Source of the DNA: Streptococcus thermophilus
GTDB lineage: Bacteria; Actinomycetota; Actinomycetes; Mycobacteriales; Mycobacteriaceae
Direction: 5' to 3'
Assembly (NCBI GenBank): GCA_900618065.1
Contig: UYIL01000003.1
Span: forward strand, 1,426,001-1,490,000
DNA: 64,000 bases
Made by a program: the position numbers and the translations under genes
Notes under the pieces: model-generated
Database searches by the model: none
Told to the model about the DNA's origin: nothing
What the model saw: only the letters and a program-made list of their open reading frames with translations
In this document: piece after piece, positions 59,241 to 64,000 of the stretch
Numbering within the stretch: position 1 is the stretch's first letter
How the letters are laid out: the number at the start of each line of letters is the position of its first letter

Positions 59241-59990
59241 ATGGATTTCACTGTGCTGCCCGCTGTTGACGTTGTAGACGGTCAGGCTGTGCGCCTGGAT
59301 CAAGGTGAGGCGGGCACGGAGAAGAGCTATGGCGCACCGTTGGATGCGGCGCTGCAGTGGCAGGAGCAAGGTGCGCAGTGGTTGCACTTTGTGGACTTGG
59401 ACGCAGCGTTCGGCCGCGGGTCCAACCACGAGCTCATGGCAGAGATCACCCGTGAGTTAACGATAAACGTGGAGCTGACCGGCGGGATCCGCGACGACAT
59501 ATCGTTGGAACGCGCGCTGGCAACTGGGGCGAAACGGGTGAACATCGGCACCGCGGCGTTGGAGAACCCGGACTGGGCGGCGGACGCCATTTCCCGGCAC
59601 GGCGAGGCCATCGCGATCGATATCGCAGTGCGCGAAGAGGACGGCCAGTGGCGCACGAAGGGTCGCGGCTGGACATCCGACGGCGGTGACCTGTGGGAGG
59701 TCCTCGAGTTCTTCGACGCTGCCGGATGCGCACGTTTTGTGGTCACCGACGTGAGCAAAGACGGCACGCTTTCCGGCCCCAACGTCGATTTGCTTCGCGA
59801 CGTCTCCGCCGCCACGGACGCCGCCGTGACCGCGTCAGGCGGAGTATCCACCTTGGACGACATTGCTGAGATTGTGCGGTACGCCGAGGAAGGCATCGAC
59901 AGCGTCATCGTGGGCAAGGCGCTCTACGAGAAACGCTTCACGCTGCGCGAGGCGCTGAAGCTGGTGAACCATGCGCCGGGAGACAGGTAG
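59241..59990 (+). CDS. hisA: ProFAR isomerase HisA
   Basis: TIM-barrel isomerase of 249 residues. The catalytic Asp is in [14 protein letters not shown], and the second one is in [14 protein letters not shown]. Phosphate-binding glycine motifs GGIRDD and SGGVSTLDD are present. In many actinobacteria this protein (PriA) also acts as TrpF. No separate trpF is seen near trpC in this window, but corynebacteria often have trpCF elsewhere. ATG at 59241 was preferred over the GTG at 59235 because of the -10 box spacing. Confidence 0.94.
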   Translation: MDFTVLPAVDVVDGQAVRLDQGEAGTEKSYGAPLDAALQWQEQGAQWLHFVDLDAAFGRGSNHELMAEITRELTINVELTGGIRDDISLERALATGAKRVNIGTAALENPDWAADAISRHGEAIAIDIAVREEDGQWRTKGRGWTSDGGDLWEVLEFFDAAGCARFVVTDVSKDGTLSGPNVDLLRDVSAATDAAVTASGGVSTLDDIAEIVRYAEEGIDSVIVGKALYEKRFTLREALKLVNHAPGDR

Positions 59991-59997
59991 CGCCGCC

Positions 59998-60789
59998 ATG
60001 GGCATGGACGAGATTCACGAATACCTGCGGATTGCTGAAGACGCCGCGGACGAAGCCCGCCGAATGTTCACCGAGGGACTCGGAGCTGCGCCCGCCCTGT
60101 ATAAGGGCGGCGGGGACTACGCCACCGAAATCGACTTGCAGATCGAGAGCATGCTGCGTGAGCAGCTTGCCTACACCACGGGCATTTCTGTCCTCGGTGA
60201 AGAAGAAGGCGGAGTGCTGCGTTCTGATGCCTCCTGGGTCGTCGACCCGATCGACGGCACCGCCAACTTCGCCTCCGGCAACCCGAACTGCGCCGTGCTC
60301 ATCTCCCTGGTCGTGGACAACCAACCGGTGCTGTCCGTGACGGACATTCCGCTACTGGATATGCGGCTCACAGCTCGGGAGGGATCCCACGTGTGGCTCA
60401 ACAACCGCCAGTTGCCGCGGCTGACGGACACCCCGATCGTGAGCAATCAGGTCGGTGTCGGCGCTGTCGGCTCGGACGATGCGAACCGGATCCCGCCGGA
60501 CAGCCGCCTGCGGTTGATCAAAGAGCTCGAATACACCAACATGCGCCCGCGGATCAGCGGCTCCGTTGGCATCGACCTGGCGTTTGTTGCTCAGGGGATC
60601 TACGAGGCCGCGGTGAGTTTTTCCCCGCACCCGTGGGACAACGCTGCCGGGGTGCTGCTCAACCGGTGCGCCGGGGCAGTAGTCACCGACATCGACGGAG
60701 AGCCGTGGACGCTGGACTCGATCGGTGTGGTCGCTGGGTCGCCGGAAGCGCACGAGGCGGTGCTCAGTACCATTAAGTCGATTCAGTAG
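59998..60789 (+). CDS. impA: Inositol monophosphatase family protein ImpA
   Basis: A 263-residue magnesium-dependent phosphatase of the inositol monophosphatase family. Metal-site motifs are GEEEGG, WVVDPIDGTANFASG and PWDNAAG. The gene lies between hisA and hisF, the place of impA in C. glutamicum. It may help with inositol phosphate or histidinol phosphate, but in that species the histidinol phosphatase is another family member. ATG at 59998 or two codons later are both possible. Confidence 0.88.
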   Translation: MGMDEIHEYLRIAEDAADEARRMFTEGLGAAPALYKGGGDYATEIDLQIESMLREQLAYTTGISVLGEEEGGVLRSDASWVVDPIDGTANFASGNPNCAVLISLVVDNQPVLSVTDIPLLDMRLTAREGSHVWLNNRQLPRLTDTPIVSNQVGVGAVGSDDANRIPPDSRLRLIKELEYTNMRPRISGSVGIDLAFVAQGIYEAAVSFSPHPWDNAAGVLLNRCAGAVVTDIDGEPWTLDSIGVVAGSPEAHEAVLSTIKSIQ

Positions 60790-60843
60790 CGTTCACACCC
60801 GATTCCTGTGAACCCCCACGAACCCCATGAAGGAGTGTCTGCA

Positions 60844-61620
60844 GTGACGGTGGCAACCCGTGTCATCCCGTGCCTGGACGTGGACAACGGCCGCGTGGTC
60901 AAAGGCGTCAACTTTGAGAATCTCCGCGACGCGGGTGATCCGGTCGAACTGGCCAAACTGTACGGGCAGCAGGGCGCTGACGAGCTGACGTTCCTCGACG
61001 TGACCGCCTCCAAGGAGGGCCGCGGCACGATGCTGGAGGTTGTCCACCGCACCGCAGAGCAGGTCTTCATCCCCCTGACCGTCGGTGGCGGCGTGCGCAC
61101 GGCTGAGGACGTCCGTGAGCTGCTGCGCGCCGGGGCCGACAAAGTCTCCGTCAACACGGCGGCGATTGCCCGGCCGGAACTTCTCGGTGAGTTGTCGCGG
61201 CAGTTCGGGGCGCAGTGCATTGTGCTGTCTGTCGACGCGCGCCGCGTACCCGAAGGTGGGCAGCCGCAGCCCAGCGGCTTCGAAGTAACCACCCACGGTG
61301 GCACCCGCAGTGCTGGAATCGACGCTATCGAGTGGGCCCAGACTGGCGAAAAGCTCGGTGTCGGTGAAATTCTGCTCAACTCCATGGACGGCGACGGAAC
61401 AAAGGCCGGCTTTGATATTGAGCTCACCCAGCGGGTGCGTGAAGCTGTCTCCATCCCGATCATTGCCTCGGGCGGTGCCGGTGCGGCCGAGCACTTTCCG
61501 CCGGCCGTCCACGCTGGGGCCGATGCGGTGCTGGCCGCGTCGATCTTTCACTTTGGTGACGTCTCCATCCCCGAAGTGAAGCAGGCGTTGGCCGAGGCCG
61601 GATGCGAGGTGCGCCTGTGA
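60844..61620 (+). CDS. hisF: Imidazole glycerol phosphate synthase cyclase HisF
   Basis: TIM-barrel cyclase of 258 residues that joins PRFAR and ammonia from HisH. Catalytic Asp residues are in [16 protein letters not shown] near residue 12 and in [15 protein letters not shown] at 60844 has GAAGGAG eleven bases upstream. It overlaps hisI by one base. Confidence 0.96.
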   Translation: MTVATRVIPCLDVDNGRVVKGVNFENLRDAGDPVELAKLYGQQGADELTFLDVTASKEGRGTMLEVVHRTAEQVFIPLTVGGGVRTAEDVRELLRAGADKVSVNTAAIARPELLGELSRQFGAQCIVLSVDARRVPEGGQPQPSGFEVTTHGGTRSAGIDAIEWAQTGEKLGVGEILLNSMDGDGTKAGFDIELTQRVREAVSIPIIASGGAGAAEHFPPAVHAGADAVLAASIFHFGDVSIPEVKQALAEAGCEVRL

Positions 61621-61994
61621 TGCCGGAAAAACCAGAGGAGGCGGTGCTGGATCCACGCATCAGGGACCGTGTGCGTTTCAACGCCGATGGACTTGTTCCT
61701 GCGATCGTGCAGGCGTCAGGCACGGGCGAAGTGCTCATGATGGCGTGGATGGATGAGCGCGCGCTCGCTTACACCTTGGCCACCCGCCGAGGCACGTACT
61801 ACTCGCGCTCCCGCAGCGAGTATTGGATCAAGGGCCTGACCAGCGGCCACACCCAGCATGTGGACGAGGTGCGGTTGGACTGCGACGGCGACACCGTGCT
61901 GCTCATAGTTCAGCAAGTCGGCGGCGCGTGCCACACCGGTGACCGAACGTGTTTCGATGCCGACCTGCTGCTGGGAGCAGACGATGAACGCTAG
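61620..61994 (+). CDS. hisI: Phosphoribosyl-AMP cyclohydrolase HisI
   Basis: Zinc enzyme of 124 residues that opens the adenine ring of PR-AMP. Metal-site residues are in DCDGDTVLL and CHTGDRTCF, and the [11 protein letters not shown] segment is typical. The HisE domain is absent, so HisE is separate. ATG at 61620 overlaps the hisF stop (TGATG). Confidence 0.95.
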   Translation: MPEKPEEAVLDPRIRDRVRFNADGLVPAIVQASGTGEVLMMAWMDERALAYTLATRRGTYYSRSRSEYWIKGLTSGHTQHVDEVRLDCDGDTVLLIVQQVGGACHTGDRTCFDADLLLGADDER

Positions 61995-62643
61995 GCGCAT
62001 AGGTCCGCTGCTCATGGGGCTGGGGGCGATGGTCCTTTGGCTCGCATCGCGCCTGACATGGATGACTGTTGCGTACGCCGATGACCGCACAGGTGATGGC
62101 CAGATAGGGGTTGCCGGCGGCGAGTGGTCCACTGAAGTCACAGCAGTTGTTCTCCTCTTGCTCGCCGCAACCGTGGCAGGGCTTGCGCTGACGAAGATCG
62201 GCCGCCGCATTGTCGGCGCCGTCGGGGCTGCCGCTGCGGCGCTGGTGACGCTACCGCCGCTGACGGTGCTGATCAGTTCACCCGACCCGGAGCGGATCAA
62301 GGCTTTACTCACTTACGGCGGAGAAGAGGGTGCGATCGGTTCCACCACGGGCCAGGCGGCCCTGCCGGAGTGGGCGCAGATCGCCGAGGTGACCACGCAT
62401 CTCGCCGGTCCACTCCTTGGTGTGCTGGGCGCGGTGGCTGCGGCTGCAGGCGGAATTTTTCTGGCAGTGCGGCCCGGTGAGGACACTGCCAGCAAGAATA
62501 AGTACGAAAAGGCATCACAGCGCCGAGAGAAGATCGAGCAAGATCTGCAGGATGAACCTGAGTCTGGGCGCGTGCTGTGGGACGCTATCGATGCCGATAT
62601 CGACCCAACAGATCAGGGCGCTCAATTTCGCCGCGGCACGTAG
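61984..62643 (+). CDS. Trp-region conserved membrane protein (TIGR02234-like)
   Basis: A 219-residue membrane protein with about four hydrophobic helices and a charged C-terminal tail ([17 protein letters not shown]). An extracytoplasmic loop after the first helix (WMTVAYADD) is in the right place for the actinobacterial Trp-associated membrane protein family, normally found next to trpC. It overlaps hisI by 11 bases. Function unknown; its link to trp genes is positional. Confidence 0.75.
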   Translation: MNARRIGPLLMGLGAMVLWLASRLTWMTVAYADDRTGDGQIGVAGGEWSTEVTAVVLLLLAATVAGLALTKIGRRIVGAVGAAAAALVTLPPLTVLISSPDPERIKALLTYGGEEGAIGSTTGQAALPEWAQIAEVTTHLAGPLLGVLGAVAAAAGGIFLAVRPGEDTASKNKYEKASQRREKIEQDLQDEPESGRVLWDAIDADIDPTDQGAQFRRGT

Positions 62644-62663
62644 ACCCGATACTCTTTGAAACT

Positions 62664-63491
62664 ATGACCGCGGTGCAAGGTGAACGGGAGGCCAATCCCG
62701 TTGTGGCTGGTGTGCTAGCCGATGTCGCCGCCCGTGAAGCCAACATCCCGTTCAAAGAGATCAAGGCGCGCTCGCGTTCGTTGACTGACACCCGTGATGT
62801 GATGGGGGCGCTCAAGGGACCGGGCTGCGGCGTGATCGTGGAGATTAAACGCACTTCGCCCGTGCACGGCCCCACGGGCGCCGGCGATCTCCGGCAGCTC
62901 GCGGCTGACATTGAAGCTGGGGGAGCCGCACTGATCGCCTGCCAGACTGAGCGGCTGCGTTTCGACGGTTCCCTCCACGATATGCAGGAGGCCCGCCGGG
63001 CCACCGGGTTGCCGATGGTCTGCCGAGACGTCATCGTCGACCCCTACCAAATCCACGAAGCCCGCTGCTTCGGCGCCGATATGGTGCCGCTGCAAGTCGG
63101 GCTTTTAGAACAAGCGCGCCTAGAAAGCCTGCTTGACCGTGTCGAGTCGCTGAACATGGTCGCCATGGCGGAGGTGCGCACACCGGAAGAAGCCGACCGT
63201 GCGCTCAAGGCAGGGGCCACGGTGATCGGGGTCAACTCGTGGACCTTTGACACCAATGAGGTCAACCGTGAAGCGTTCAGCGAGATCGAGCCCGGACTGC
63301 CCGAAAGCGTGTTCCGCATCAGCCTCGGCGGCGTGCGCAACGCCCGCGACCTGATGTCCGCAGCCTCCATCGGCGCGGATGCTGTCATCGCTGGTGAAGC
63401 TGTCATGTCGAGCGACGACATCACCGCCGCGACCCGCAAACTGGTGGCCGCAGGCCAGCATCCGGCCTGCCCGTCGCGCCGCGGCAGCTAA
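62664..63491 (+). CDS. trpC: Indole-3-glycerol phosphate synthase TrpC
   Basis: TIM-barrel enzyme of 275 residues that closes the indole ring in tryptophan synthesis. Typical motifs are VIVEIKRTSPVHG, with the catalytic Lys, and IGVNSWTFDTNE in place of the usual IGINNRDL. The ISLGGVRNARDL phosphate loop is also present. The changed segment at residues 190-201 is unlike common TrpC proteins. No TrpF domain is fused. The ATG is eight bases after TACTCT (62650-62655), with no ribosome site. Confidence 0.9.
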   Translation: MTAVQGEREANPVVAGVLADVAAREANIPFKEIKARSRSLTDTRDVMGALKGPGCGVIVEIKRTSPVHGPTGAGDLRQLAADIEAGGAALIACQTERLRFDGSLHDMQEARRATGLPMVCRDVIVDPYQIHEARCFGADMVPLQVGLLEQARLESLLDRVESLNMVAMAEVRTPEEADRALKAGATVIGVNSWTFDTNEVNREAFSEIEPGLPESVFRISLGGVRNARDLMSAASIGADAVIAGEAVMSSDDITAATRKLVAAGQHPACPSRRGS

Positions 63492-63502
63492 GCTAACTAT
63501 CC

Positions 63503-64000
63503 GTGACTACGCACATCCTCGCCAACATTCCTTCGCCGCCGCAGGGCGTCTGGTACCTCGGTCCGATCCCGATTCGCGCCTACGCGCTGTGCATTATCAC
63601 CGGCATCATCGTCGCCATGGCGCTAACTCTGCGCCGCTATGAAGCCCGCGGCGGCAACCCGGACATGGTTTGGGACGCCGCGATTGTGGCGATCCCGGCC
63701 GGCATCATCGGCGGCCGGGCCTACCACGTGATTACGCAGTATGACGACTATTTCGGGCCAGGCAAGGACCCGCTGGAAGTCTTCAACTTCTCCGCCGGTG
63801 GACTAGGCATCATGGGCGCAGTCGCTTTAGGCACGCTGGCGGTGTGGGGGTTGTTCAAATACCGCGGTGTGCCGCTGGCGCCGTTCGCGGATTCGGTCGG
63901 CCCGACGATCATCCTGGCACAAGCGATCGGACGCCTAGGCAACTACTTCAACCAAGAGCTCTACGGCCGCCCCACCGACGTGCCCTGGGCGCTGGACATC
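63503..64000 (+). CDS. lgt: Prolipoprotein diacylglyceryl transferase Lgt, 3' end cut by window
   Basis: Membrane enzyme that attaches diacylglycerol to the lipobox Cys of prolipoproteins. GTG at 63503 gives 166 visible residues up to the window end. Family features are [29 protein letters not shown] and the Lgt signature region [20 protein letters not shown]. At least four hydrophobic helices are visible. trpC-lgt order is common in actinobacteria. No ribosome site is visible before the GTG. Confidence 0.95.
   Translation, partial: MTTHILANIPSPPQGVWYLGPIPIRAYALCIITGIIVAMALTLRRYEARGGNPDMVWDAAIVAIPAGIIGGRAYHVITQYDDYFGPGKDPLEVFNFSAGGLGIMGAVALGTLAVWGLFKYRGVPLAPFADSVGPTIILAQAIGRLGNYFNQELYGRPTDVPWALDI

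Noticed and set aside
59241..59990. HisA acting also as TrpF (PriA)
   Set aside because: This bifunctional form is known in actinobacteria, but the sequence alone does not show it, and corynebacteria often have a separate TrpF.

Overview
This window is a piece of the chromosome of a Corynebacterium (order Mycobacteriales). Four things show this. A division and cell-wall (dcw) cluster runs into sepF, yggT and divIVA with no ftsA or mreB, as in polar-growing actinobacteria. The gene order (dcw, ileS, lspA-rluD, dnaE, ilvA, treZ, treY, glgX, his cluster, trpC, lgt) agrees with my memory of the Corynebacterium glutamicum map. GC is high, with many GTG starts and ATGA overlaps. IleS is the long actinobacterial form behind a T-box leader. 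I see no rRNA, tRNA, CRISPR array, insertion sequence or prophage. Nearly all of the window is ordinary, densely coding core chromosome.

Layout. 1-17650: dcw cluster in order ftsL-like (5' cut), ftsI, murE, murF, mraY, murD, ftsW, murG, murC, ftsQ, ftsZ, pgeF, yggS-like, sepF, yggT, divIVA. These make lipid II, polymerise and cross-link septal wall, and organise the division ring and the growing pole. 17651-18116: a non-coding block with a terminator, an 81-bp inverted-repeat element, a promoter and an ileS T-box leader. 18117-29800: ileS, an EVE-like/DUF3883-like protein coupled to dinB, asparaginase, two lipoproteins, an ABC-F ATPase, lspA, rluD and a membrane protein. 29871-33436: a MacAB-like tripartite transporter set whose adapter lipoprotein carries collagen-like repeats. 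33446-41951: dnaE, a small acidic secreted protein, ilvA, treZ, a YigZ protein, a small membrane protein and an S4 protein.

41965-48646 is the most unusual part. A three-gene divergent module (a DUF1266-like protein facing a PH-like protein plus a proline-rich tail-anchored peptide) occurs twice, once on each side of treY. The second copy lies between perfect 22-bp direct repeats. 48704-52747 has a BRCT protein coupled to glgX and a TetR regulator. 52880-54081 has a lipoprotein and a membrane protein. 54117-61994 is the histidine cluster hisD-hisC-hisB-(58-aa peptide)-MFS-hisH-hisA-impA-hisF-hisI. It runs into a Trp-associated membrane protein, trpC and the start of lgt, which is cut by the window end.

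Functional links. treY and treZ make trehalose from maltodextrins, and glgX debranches glycogen to supply such chains. lspA and lgt process the lipoproteins seen here. Several genes (treZ, glgX, hisA, hisH, ilvA, both PH-like genes) have a TANNNT box about 6-8 bases before the start codon and no ribosome-binding site, which suggests leaderless mRNAs.
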